A DNA stretch of 23,524 nt from Chrysochromulina parva (Eukaryota; Haptophyta; Prymnesiales; Chrysochromulinaceae), in assembly GCA_002887195.1 (NCBI GenBank), contig PJAB01000581.1:1-23524 (forward strand), in the 5' to 3' direction. Below the pieces are notes generated by a model. That model worked only from the letters and a program-made list of their open reading frames with translations. It ran no database searches and was not told the DNA's origin. This document shows, in pieces, positions 1-7,855 of the stretch; position 1 is the first letter of the stretch; each line of letters starts with the position of its first letter. The translations under genes were made by a program, and so were the position numbers.

Positions 1-1
1 C

Positions 2-541
2 GCGGTGCTCGACGGCGCCGACTGCGTGATGCTTTCGGGCGAGACGGCCAAGGGTGCATACCCGAAAGAGGCGGTCACCGTCATGGCTTCCGTCTGCCGC
101 GAGGCTGAGGCGGCGATCTTTTACAGCTCGATTGTGTCCGACATGGAGGCTGTGATGCCGCTGCCTCTCGAGCCTTCGGACTCGGTCGCCAAAGCTGTGG
201 TCGAGGCGGCCACCTGCTCGGGTGCAGTGCTCATCGTCACACTCACGGTCGGGGGCACCTCGGCACGCCTCATCTCCAAGCATCGGCCGCGCTGCCCTAT
301 CCTCGTACTCGCGAGCGATCCGAACGTGGGGGCGGCGTGCAACCTGCACCGCGGGTGCATACCCTTTGCGGTTCCCGAGGGTGTTCCCATTCACGGCCAT
401 GAGGACGAGCGCTTCGCTGCCGCCATCACCATTGCCAAGCAAGCGAAGCTGGCAAAGTCTGGCGACAAGATCGTGCTGGCACATGGCGTGCGCCACGGCG
501 TGCTCTCGCTATCGAACTTCAAGCTGGTCAAGCTGGCCTGA
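2..541 (+). CDS. pyruvate kinase, C-terminal part (5' end outside window)
   Basis: Glycolytic pyruvate kinase converts phosphoenolpyruvate and ADP to pyruvate and ATP. The visible 179 residues begin inside the catalytic barrel with the family signature GADCVMLSGETAKGAYP, in which the conserved MLSGETA block is intact. They run through the helical link EAVTVMASVCREAEAAI into the C-terminal allosteric domain (AVVEAATCSGAVLIVTLTVGGTSARLISKHRPRCPILVLA). The reading frame is open from base 2, so the start codon and most of the barrel are to the left of the window. The extreme C terminus (SLSNFKLVKLA) differs from the usual NTMRVVPV-like ending of animal enzymes. No targeting sequence can be judged from this fragment, so cytosolic or organellar location is unknown. 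The family call is secure; the isoform is not. Confidence 0.95.
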   Translation, partial: AVLDGADCVMLSGETAKGAYPKEAVTVMASVCREAEAAIFYSSIVSDMEAVMPLPLEPSDSVAKAVVEAATCSGAVLIVTLTVGGTSARLISKHRPRCPILVLASDPNVGAACNLHRGCIPFAVPEGVPIHGHEDERFAAAITIAKQAKLAKSGDKIVLAHGVRHGVLSLSNFKLVKLA

Positions 542-1346
542 GCAGGAGGCGTGGTCTGCTGCGACTGACTGGTAGCGCACAACTGGTCGCGCAGAAGACG
601 GGGCGGCGGTGCTTGCCGGCAGGCTCCGAGCGCTTTAGGCCTGATCATTGTGGGCCATTACGCCATTTGCGCCGGCATCGAGACCGAGTTCTCTTGGTTT
701 CTGGATGTGATCCTGGATGCGGAGGACGGAAGCTGCAATGTGACTGCAATGTGAGAGCGGTTTGCTAAATGGGTGCATGTTGATGTTGTGAGGCGAGCTG
801 GCAGCTGCGGAATGGACACCTATGGACACCGTGCGGTGTGCGCGAGGTCGGATAGATGCGATGTGACCCGACCTGTGGGTCCCGCCGCAAGGCGCTCTCG
901 GCAACATGGCCTCATGGGGCCCGGGAAACCATAACCTAGCGTGTATGTGCCACCGCGTCGATGCATGAAAAATGCCGACGGCAGACGTGTAAATTACATG
1001 TCGCGAGCCGGTCGCACACGCAACTCAGCGGGGATCCCAGTCGACGTCGCCGACCGGCGCACTTTTTTGACCTAGGGGGACCTTCCCACCGCACTACCGG
1101 GCAGGTATATTTAACCCCATAGCATGCCCCATAGCGGCTTATGACGACTGTGGACTGTGCGCCGCCGACAGCCGCTGGGTAAACCAGTCCGCGAGTGCCA
1201 CGGATGAGAGGGACCGGCTTGCACTGCAGTAATTCTCAAATTTACGGTAACGCATCCGATCTAAACCCTTTCGTCCCGTCCACGGTCCATGGCGCGCTGC
1301 GTGGACGCCGGAGGTCCTCTCGTTAGCACACACGTGTCAATCCTAG
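542..1346. other. gene-free interval between convergent genes
   Basis: This 805-bp stretch lies between the pyruvate kinase stop and the end of the minus-strand hydrolase-like gene, so it should hold two 3' UTRs. No open frame with protein-like composition is visible on either strand. It contains a TATA-like run (gtatatttaac, near 1106-1116) followed by two close copies of ccccatagc (near 1117-1137). I see no RNA gene or mobile element. Confidence 0.6.
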
Positions 1347-2765
1347 TCAATCCAAGCTCGGGTCGACAAGTGTGCCAGCCAGAGCATGGACAAGGCTGGC
1401 CGGCACCACCGGAACAGCCAAAGGCTCGGCAGCGGGCTCTCGTGCGGGTGCGCTCGGCGAAGGCTTGCCCACGAGCGACGAATATCTGAGTATGTCTGCC
1501 ATCGCTTGTTGCTCCGAATATCTGAGCATGTCTGCCATCGCTTGTTGCTCCGCCGCCGAGGTCGGACGCCGCTCGACGATTCGGTCGAATTGAGTCTCTT
1601 GGCTGCGCAGGCCGAGGAGGATCGAGGCAAGGTGACGCCCAAGGGGGACGACCACCTCTTTTTTCGTCCTGCCGCTCCGCTTCTCGTAGTCGATCGCCTT
1701 CAAGTAATCGCTCGGTGCGGGTGGTGAGGAGCCGCCGAGGCGCACCTCGACATCTTTAGCGGCGGAGCCCAGCCCATACTCTTGGGTGATGGGGATCGAG
1801 CATAACGGGTCGTGCCGGTGCCAAAAGTGGTGCCGGCCGCCCAGTTGCAAGACGGCCACGGGCATGGACGAGCTCATCTGTGGCGAGGGCACTGACACGA
1901 GCCCTTGCTCCCGAATGGAACGAGGAACCGCCTCCTTCGTGTGCTGCTCGATTGCGTTGCCTGCGACGGGCGCGGGACTTGGCGCATCCTCCGATAGATG
2001 GCGTGCTAGGATGAGCGAGGCCCCATCAGGCGTTGAACTGTTGGCCTTTCGCGCGCGCTCAAGCCGCTCATGGTAGCGCGGAGCTCTTGTGGATGGCAGT
2101 TGCGAGGAGCATTGCGAGGAGGTGTCTTCAGCATCGTCGCCGACACCGCCACCTCCACGACTACCACCCGCGGGCTCGCCGCGCACCTTAAGAGTATCCA
2201 ACCACATGGCGATCGGGCTGCCGAGAGCCCAGAACGAATGCAATGTGGCACCGCGCTCCAGTGGCGTCGCATGATCGCTCGTAAGCAGCGCATCGGCCCA
2301 CGTGGGTGGGAGAGCCCTTTGCTCGACGAGGCAAGCAAAATGTGCCTCTGCAACCAAGCAGCCGAGACCTTGGGCAACCACCACAAGCGGCGCCGTGGGC
2401 GCGGCCTCAGCCAGCTCAGCCAGTGCCTGTGCGATCGCATAATGTGCTCGGCCAGACACTGGGTCTGAAGGACCATGATAGCTTCGGCGCCAGGCTAGCA
2501 AAGACCACAGTGAGCTGCGCTCTCCGGTGTAACCATCTGGTGGTGGCGGCGCACCTGCCTTGCTGCGTGCTGACGCCCAGGCCGGCTCCCAATGTGCACA
2601 GCGCATCAGTACGCCTTCACCGAACAAGGTACTTGCGGCTGCACTTGCCAGCCCTGCCTCTCGCAAGGCAGCGACTGCAGCTTCTTTGACTCTGCGCAGC
2701 ATTGCAGCCCCGCCGTTAAGGTTCTCGTCGGAAGAGTCGTGGAGCACGATCAGCACGGCAATCAT
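1347..2765 (-). CDS. alpha/beta-hydrolase-like protein lacking the nucleophile serine
   Basis: The 472-residue protein has a layout typical of lipase/esterase-like alpha/beta hydrolases. There is an N-terminal beta strand (MIAVLIVLHDSSDE), a strand followed by a would-be nucleophile elbow (PLVVVAQGLGCLVAEAHF, about residues 126-143), a later ALGSPIAMWL strand, and a WHRHDPLCSIPI segment resembling the Asp-Pro element of this superfamily. The elbow normally reads H-S-x-G; here it is Q-G-L-G (residues 132-135), so the catalytic Ser is Gly. Catalysis by the usual mechanism is therefore unlikely and a binding or regulatory role is possible. The C-terminal third is low complexity and carries a tandem EQQAMADxLRYS repeat. 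I chose the ATG at 2765 because the hydrophobic first strand begins there; an in-frame ATG at 2843 would add 26 unremarkable residues. The exact family is not identified. Confidence 0.65.
   Translation of the reverse strand: MIAVLIVLHDSSDENLNGGAAMLRRVKEAAVAALREAGLASAAASTLFGEGVLMRCAHWEPAWASARSKAGAPPPPDGYTGERSSLWSLLAWRRSYHGPSDPVSGRAHYAIAQALAELAEAAPTAPLVVVAQGLGCLVAEAHFACLVEQRALPPTWADALLTSDHATPLERGATLHSFWALGSPIAMWLDTLKVRGEPAGGSRGGGGVGDDAEDTSSQCSSQLPSTRAPRYHERLERARKANSSTPDGASLILARHLSEDAPSPAPVAGNAIEQHTKEAVPRSIREQGLVSVPSPQMSSSMPVAVLQLGGRHHFWHRHDPLCSIPITQEYGLGSAAKDVEVRLGGSSPPAPSDYLKAIDYEKRSGRTKKEVVVPLGRHLASILLGLRSQETQFDRIVERRPTSAAEQQAMADMLRYSEQQAMADILRYSSLVGKPSPSAPAREPAAEPLAVPVVPASLVHALAGTLVDPSLD
1479..1550. 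repeat. two tandem 36-bp copies inside the hydrolase-like gene
   Basis: Copy 1 is at 1479-1514 and copy 2 at 1515-1550, differing at one base (t/c). The unit length is a multiple of three, so it duplicates EQQAMADMLRYS in frame near the protein C terminus. The near identity indicates a recent duplication. Confidence 0.9.
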
Positions 2766-2981
2766 GTAGTGTGGCCTCTCCGCGCGTTTCCCCACGCGAG
2801 CTGTGTGGATGTGCAGGGCCGAACATGAATGTGCAAGTTTCATCGGCCGTCCGTTTCGGTAATTGCTCTTGATTGCATGCTTGATTGAGCTCGAAGGCGA
2901 GGCTATTGGTCACTTCCATGGGCCACGACTACCGGTACCGACGGCACACCGACAACAACATGCCGTGACCGCGTCCGCTTT

Positions 2982-4208
2982 TCAAAGCGATTCAAGCAAC
3001 GACCTCGCCTCTTGTGAAACCTCGGCGAGGCAGAGGCCCTCGCCATCCATTCTCCAACCTTCGTGCGGCCGCACCGATGGCCAGCGGCACTCGATCAGGT
3101 GAACGATTCCAAGCTGCACCGCGGCCGCAAGCCCCTCGCTAGCTGCCGCCGCCTTGCTGACGATCGTGCCGCGTGTTCCAATACAAAGAGTGTGCCCATC
3201 GGGCTCGACGGTTCTTCGGCCGCACCAGGACCCATTCTTGACATCGTCGACGAATATCCAGGCGCCTGCCTGCGCCGAGTGTTTTACAAGCACCTTGAGA
3301 TGCCCAAGCTTACCAAGCACCGATTTCTGGCCGTCGACGAAGGTGATATCACACGCTTGTCGCGTGTGGCGGCCGCTTACATTCATGCTCGGTAATGCGA
3401 GCAGCGCATCTGCATCACCAAAGCTGACGTCGAAGCGCTCGGCATACGCGCGCGTAAGCAGTGCGCTCGCGGTGCGCGTGTATGGGAACGCGTCGATATC
3501 AAACGAGCGTACTCGCGCGCCGGATGCAGCGGGCGATGCAGCGCGTCCCTGCATCCGTCGGGACGCGCTGGCCTCGAGTAGCAGCAACGAGGAGAGACCC
3601 GCGTTGAAGCCGATCTCGCAGATGTGTATGGGGCGCCTCGTGCCTTGTGACAGCCACGCGGCTCGCTCGCAGGTCCTTTGATGAAGGAAGCGCGTCTTCA
3701 GGTGCTTGTAGTCCAGGTAGTTTGCACGAAGCCTATTCACAAGCCCAAGGCCGCGGTGCGCAGAACGAACAAGATGCACCCTGGCAGTACCGTTGGCGTA
3801 GCGGTTGATGGGAGCCCCGTCGGCAAAAATGCCCATCAGACCGTGCGTCGTGTACGCAGGATGGCTGCGCTGAAGGTCGCGAGACAACAGCTGCGCCAGA
3901 AAGAGCACCCTCGCATGGCTGGCCTCGTCGCAGCTCACCTCGCGTGCCTGCGTTAACTTGACTGCAGCTGCAAGCTCGCTTTGGAGCTGAGGCGGCCGCC
4001 CGCAGACTGCGGGTGGATGGCAGCGCTTATTGACGCGGCATACACAAGAGACGGTCCAATCTTCAGTAGGCGTATCGCGTGTGACATCAAGCGTGCTGCC
4101 AGGGGCTCCGCTCGCCATGTTCAAGGCAGCTGTTGGGGTCGACTTTCGTCCGGCGTGAGAGGGCGGTCGGAGTGGTATCGGAGTGGGACGGCCCGACTGT
4201 TCGTGCAT
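2982..4208 (-). CDS. class I SAM-dependent methyltransferase-like protein
   Basis: The 408-residue product has a Rossmann-type methyltransferase core in its second half. Motif I is HICEIGFNAGLSSLLLLEAS (about residues 195-214), followed by an acidic strand end FDIDAF (236-241), a GDADALLALP segment (264-273), and a motif IV-like DITFVDGQ (287-294). A later strand, AGAWIFVDDV (314-323), fits the small-molecule-type methyltransferases grouped as Methyltransf_24. The N-terminal ~190 residues are not recognised and include several Cys (CVCRVNKRC near 55-63). The substrate cannot be inferred. The frame opens with ATG at 4208; an in-frame ATG at 4118 is an alternative that would drop 30 residues rich in Pro, Arg and Ser. 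It is divergently oriented from the TPR/FN3 gene, with about 290 bp between the two starts. Confidence 0.8.
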   Translation of the reverse strand: MHEQSGRPTPIPLRPPSHAGRKSTPTAALNMASGAPGSTLDVTRDTPTEDWTVSCVCRVNKRCHPPAVCGRPPQLQSELAAAVKLTQAREVSCDEASHARVLFLAQLLSRDLQRSHPAYTTHGLMGIFADGAPINRYANGTARVHLVRSAHRGLGLVNRLRANYLDYKHLKTRFLHQRTCERAAWLSQGTRRPIHICEIGFNAGLSSLLLLEASASRRMQGRAASPAASGARVRSFDIDAFPYTRTASALLTRAYAERFDVSFGDADALLALPSMNVSGRHTRQACDITFVDGQKSVLGKLGHLKVLVKHSAQAGAWIFVDDVKNGSWCGRRTVEPDGHTLCIGTRGTIVSKAAAASEGLAAAVQLGIVHLIECRWPSVRPHEGWRMDGEGLCLAEVSQEARSLLESL

Positions 4209-4501
4209 AGCCGTAGTTTATTAACTTGGATAGGATTCCTAAAAACTACATGCACAAACGCATGCAATGGCCATCACTTTGCGTCTTCTTTGAATTTATA
4301 TATTTCGCTTTGCTTCGCGCACCGTTGTTGTTGTGTGGTTTCATATTCATAACTTTCCCTTTTAAGTAATTTCCAGACCTGTTACCGGTTCAGTACAAGT
4401 AAGTTTCTCTTAGTACTCAAGTTTCGAAACAGTTGTGCGAGAGTGTGCGGCGTCGGGGGCGCGGTGCGGCGGCGCGCGCGGGGGACCAGAACTTTCCGGA
4501 G
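4209..4501. promoter_or_regulatory. AT-rich divergent intergenic region, probable bidirectional promoter
   Basis: This interval separates the starts of two divergent genes and is clearly more AT-rich than the flanking coding DNA. It contains a TATA-like run, tttatatatttc (about 4295-4306), roughly 200 bp upstream of the plus-strand ATG at 4502. A gtaagt at about 4399 followed by acag at 4432 resembles splice signals but would give an intron of only 34 nt. Promoter function is inferred from position and composition only. Confidence 0.45.
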
Positions 4502-7420
4502 ATGGACTCCGCCACGGTGCGACTACTTGAAGGTCAGGCCGGGTTGCATAGCCGGTCTTCACCGCTGCCCAACGCACCTGAAGAAGGGCCTTCTACAGAG
4601 CCCGAGTTATTCAAGCTGACGTTGCCCGCCATCTCGGCCACGCCGCGAGGCACCTCGACGCTGGATGCAGCTGCATCTAGCCTTGCAACAAAGCTGCGAG
4701 CGGGAGGTGCGCAAACTGAACGCGTGGGCGCCAAATGGAGGCGCGCGCATGCGCCTGTGCTCGCGCGTCTTCGTAAAGAAAGTTCACGCCCGCTTGCTGC
4801 GAACGCTGGAGAGGCGCTGGAGAAGCGAGGCCAGGCACTGCTGGTGCGTGAGAAGATCCGGCAGGTTCGCAGGAGATCCGATTGGCCCCCGCTCGAGCAA
4901 CATTTGACACAGGCGCTCGAGATCCAGCCCGATGATGAGCAGCTGCTGTGCGAACGCTCGGTCGCGCGACTGCGGCAGCGCAAGATTACCGACTCCATCG
5001 CTGATGCCCAGCGTGTTCTCGAAGTTAACCCGTTCAGTGCGAAAGGCTACTCGCAGGTGGCCCTCGGGAAGATGTACCAGCAGCAATACTCGGAGGCTGC
5101 AGAGCAGCTCGTGCAGTCGCTCGAGTGCGATCCGACGCACGAACCCTCGGCGGAGCTTCTTGGCGAAGTGCTCAGCACGATCCGACGAACCCGCTCATAC
5201 TGGAAGCCCCGGCCCGAGAAGCCCAACCCGACGTTCGACAAGGTGCTCGAGAACCGAACTGAGTTTCGCCCAGCAGACGCAACTCGCCCATGTCCACCCG
5301 CTCCGGCCAAGGTCCAGGCTGAGTCGCACAGTACCATTCGCGTCGCGTGGGAAGTGGTCAACGACGACGGTGGCGACGAGTGCTTCCAGTACGAGCTGCA
5401 GTATACGCCGGTCGACCCGATCACAGCCGATGTTAGCCATTGGCGCACCGCCTACCGCGGTATCCGCAAATTCGGAGTGTTACTTGCGGATCTGCTTTCA
5501 GACACCGAGTACTGCTTCCGTGTGCAGGCGAGCAACACCGTCGGTGAATCGCTCTGGTCAGGGTACTCGCGCGCCAGGACTGCGCCGGTGCCCGAAGGCT
5601 ACCGAAAGGCGATCAACGAGATCCCTGAGTCGTGGAACTCGCTCAAGGATGACCTCGAAGATGCATACCGTAAGGTGTACAAGGGGCCGGCCCAGGGGGC
5701 GGCTGATGAGCTGCCCATCGATCTCATGTGGGATGATCTGCTGGTCGAGCTGCAGAATAGCGTGTCTGTTCTCAAGCAGTGCTTCCGCGTGTATACGCTC
5801 GCGGGTGCCATCGACGATGAGCCAGTGAATGTGTCGATGCTCCAGTTCCGCAAGTGCCTGACCGACTTGAAGCTCACTGGCAAGGAGTACCCTCAGTCCG
5901 ACATGGATATGATCTTCTTGCGATCGTGCCAACTCAAGATCAGCCCCAAGACGTCTCCCACGAAGTCGAACAGCCCCCCCCCTGGCCGCTTGAGCCCGCC
6001 CCCCAAATCTAATAGCCCCCTCCCTGGCCGCGTGAGCCCGCCCCCTAGTATGGACTTGGCGAACGAAGTGCGCCGCTCGATTAGCCCGCCGCCAATGCTC
6101 GCACTGCCGTCAAAGGGTGCCCCCAATGTGATATTCGCGGCCGACAGTAATAATGCGATGTCCCCTGCAGAGACGAGCCTCTCACCGTCAACCGCATCGC
6201 CTTCGCCTTCGCCTCCGATGCGCCCGCCTTCGCGTCCGCCTTCACGTCCGCCTTCGCGTCCGGCGTGGTCGCGAAAAGGACCTCGCAATGAGTTCTGGAC
6301 GGCGTCTGAGGTCCCTTCCTTGGCAACGCCGAGCCCTTCACTACTAGTGCCACAAGAATCGACGCGCGTGTCGATTGCCGCGCAGGGGGACGCTCTCGCC
6401 GCCCTCGAGAGCAACTCGGACGAAAAGAAGCTCTCGCAGGCCAAATTTGTAGGCGCGATGGTTCGTCTTGCCGCCTTCCGCGCTGCGGCTTTCAAGACGG
6501 ACGCGGCGTCGTGCGGCTCGCTCGGTCTTGCGCTGTCAGAGTTTGTGCAGCTGCAAGTGATCCCGCATTGCGACCTAAGCCTGGGCGATGCTATGGGTGC
6601 CACCCTAAAGGATCGCAAGGTGCAATGGGTCCTCGAAAAGTGGCGCGACAGGCTCGCCTTCCCGTACACAGTGTATTCGATCCTCGACGACGAGGGCTCG
6701 ATGCTACTCATGAACCTAACGGAGATGCTCGCGCTCTTCCGCGACTCAGGCTTCATCGACGACGAGCTCTGCACGCGGCGAGATATCACCAACTTCTTTG
6801 CTATCGTCAACCTCGACGACGAACTTTTCGAGGCGGCGGGCGGCAAGCATACCACGGACAACTCGCTCGAGCTCACCCTTGATGAGTTCCTCGAGGTGGC
6901 CGCGCGGGTGTGCGATGCAAAGCTCCGCGCCCACCCGGAGCTCACAAGCCAGATGGGCCCACCACCGCTGCTCGGGCTGCGCTGGACCGAGGTGGGCACC
7001 AGCACGCCCAGGAATGGCAAGCGGCTGCAGCATTCGCGCCTCGAGGAGGCACTGTGTAGCGCGCTTGTGGTACCCAAGGACCTGTTTGAGACCTTTGGGC
7101 TTGAACCAGATGGACCTAACCCTGTGCTCCCAGACAGCTTTGTTCAAGTCGGGAAGCGCTACTTCAAGCCTGAGGAACCAGGCTTTGAGCATCCACTCGA
7201 GCTGTGGATCGAGACACTCTTCTATCCGCGAACCATGGCGGCGGCGAAAAAGAAAGTTGACGAAGAGTGCACGGCGAGCCCGGAGAAGAAGAGACGCATG
7301 GCCAAACGGCTCAAGTCGATCAAGAAGACCTTCGATGCGGAGATCGTCGAGGATGGCGAAGCAATCCGCACCAACCCGAACTCCCGAACGACGTTTGGGC
7401 GAACGAGTTCGAGTCCGTGA
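4502..7420 (+). CDS. TPR / fibronectin type III / EF-hand-like scaffold protein
   Basis: The predicted 972-residue protein starts at the first ATG of the frame (4502); the open frame begins further upstream but only with a non-ATG codon. Seen in order: a basic N-terminal region; TPR-like helices (about residues 127-212, for example KGYSQVALGKMYQQQYSEAA); one FN3 domain (about 267-362, ending with the typical TEYCFRVQASNTVGESLWS); an EF-hand-like helical segment (about 427-472); a Pro/Ser-rich linker (about 482-617) with short repeats; a second EF-hand-like region (about 643-808, including LELTLDEFLEVAARVCDAKL); and a C-terminal module (about 826-897) also found in the FN3/EF-hand gene at 14006-16816. 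The EF-like parts lack a full set of calcium ligands. Such composites are common among uncharacterised, often flagellum-related, algal proteins, but a flagellar role is only inference. The 3' end may be misassigned (see findings). Confidence 0.75.
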   Translation: MDSATVRLLEGQAGLHSRSSPLPNAPEEGPSTEPELFKLTLPAISATPRGTSTLDAAASSLATKLRAGGAQTERVGAKWRRAHAPVLARLRKESSRPLAANAGEALEKRGQALLVREKIRQVRRRSDWPPLEQHLTQALEIQPDDEQLLCERSVARLRQRKITDSIADAQRVLEVNPFSAKGYSQVALGKMYQQQYSEAAEQLVQSLECDPTHEPSAELLGEVLSTIRRTRSYWKPRPEKPNPTFDKVLENRTEFRPADATRPCPPAPAKVQAESHSTIRVAWEVVNDDGGDECFQYELQYTPVDPITADVSHWRTAYRGIRKFGVLLADLLSDTEYCFRVQASNTVGESLWSGYSRARTAPVPEGYRKAINEIPESWNSLKDDLEDAYRKVYKGPAQGAADELPIDLMWDDLLVELQNSVSVLKQCFRVYTLAGAIDDEPVNVSMLQFRKCLTDLKLTGKEYPQSDMDMIFLRSCQLKISPKTSPTKSNSPPPGRLSPPPKSNSPLPGRVSPPPSMDLANEVRRSISPPPMLALPSKGAPNVIFAADSNNAMSPAETSLSPSTASPSPSPPMRPPSRPPSRPPSRPAWSRKGPRNEFWTASEVPSLATPSPSLLVPQESTRVSIAAQGDALAALESNSDEKKLSQAKFVGAMVRLAAFRAAAFKTDAASCGSLGLALSEFVQLQVIPHCDLSLGDAMGATLKDRKVQWVLEKWRDRLAFPYTVYSILDDEGSMLLMNLTEMLALFRDSGFIDDELCTRRDITNFFAIVNLDDELFEAAGGKHTTDNSLELTLDEFLEVAARVCDAKLRAHPELTSQMGPPPLLGLRWTEVGTSTPRNGKRLQHSRLEEALCSALVVPKDLFETFGLEPDGPNPVLPDSFVQVGKRYFKPEEPGFEHPLELWIETLFYPRTMAAAKKKVDEECTASPEKKRRMAKRLKSIKKTFDAEIVEDGEAIRTNPNSRTTFGRTSSSP
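5964..6050. repeat. imperfect tandem repeat encoding Pro/Ser/Gly motif
   Basis: Two adjacent diverged units of about 42 bp encode KSNSPPPGRLSPPP and KSNSPLPGRVSPPP in the linker of the TPR/FN3 protein. A further 12-bp unit (cgtccgccttcg type) is repeated three times near 6220-6262 and encodes RPPS RPPS RPPS. These are low-complexity linker expansions. Confidence 0.8.
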
Positions 7421-7855
7421 TCTCGTTTGCCGAACGGAAGGGGATCGACCAGGTATGTTTTCAGACAGGGATCCGACGTCTACTCGGGCACGATCTGCAG
7501 TGCCGCGTGGACCCACCGTGGTGGTGCGCGATTCGATGCCTGTTGCGTCGTCGCAAGGCCCGGCCTCTCCCTCCTGTGTGTGTGACAGAGGGCGCGAGAG
7601 TAGGCCATGGCCATCTAGCTTTAGGAGTTTAATTTCTGCAAACGATTCATATTTTAGATACTACGTACCAGGCTCTTCCGGATACGCGTACGCCCCGGCG
7701 CGTAGCCCCGGCGCGCCGCGGCGGCCGGGGCGCTGCGCTGTGCCATCACAAAATCGAAATGAGAATTGAGATTCGTGAGATGTTTGATCAGTCTGAGTCT
7801 CGTCTCTGATGCTCCCCGTAGTTTGGAATCAGAGAGATGCTAGAGATTCAAGTTG
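7421..7855. other. convergent intergenic region with GC hairpin
   Basis: This stretch lies between two converging genes. It contains a strongly GC-rich imperfect inverted repeat around 7704-7734 (arms gccccgg and ccggggc, 13-base spacer), which could fold in transcripts from either strand. An open frame continuing from the scaffold gene with good codon bias runs through its left end (see findings). Otherwise nothing protein-like is visible. Confidence 0.5.

Noticed and set aside
2207..2468. Overlapping plus-strand open frames in the hydrolase gene
   Set aside because: They are short, lack protein patterns, and are antisense to a longer frame with hydrolase landmarks.
4399..4432. Possible 34-nt 5' UTR intron (gtaagt ... 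aacag)
   Set aside because: The length is well below the 79-122 nt introns seen here and no coding consequence supports it.
5893..7077. 394-codon minus-strand open frame opposite the TPR/FN3 gene
   Set aside because: It is an antisense shadow of a well-supported coding frame in GC-rich DNA, dominated by Ser/Arg with no domain.
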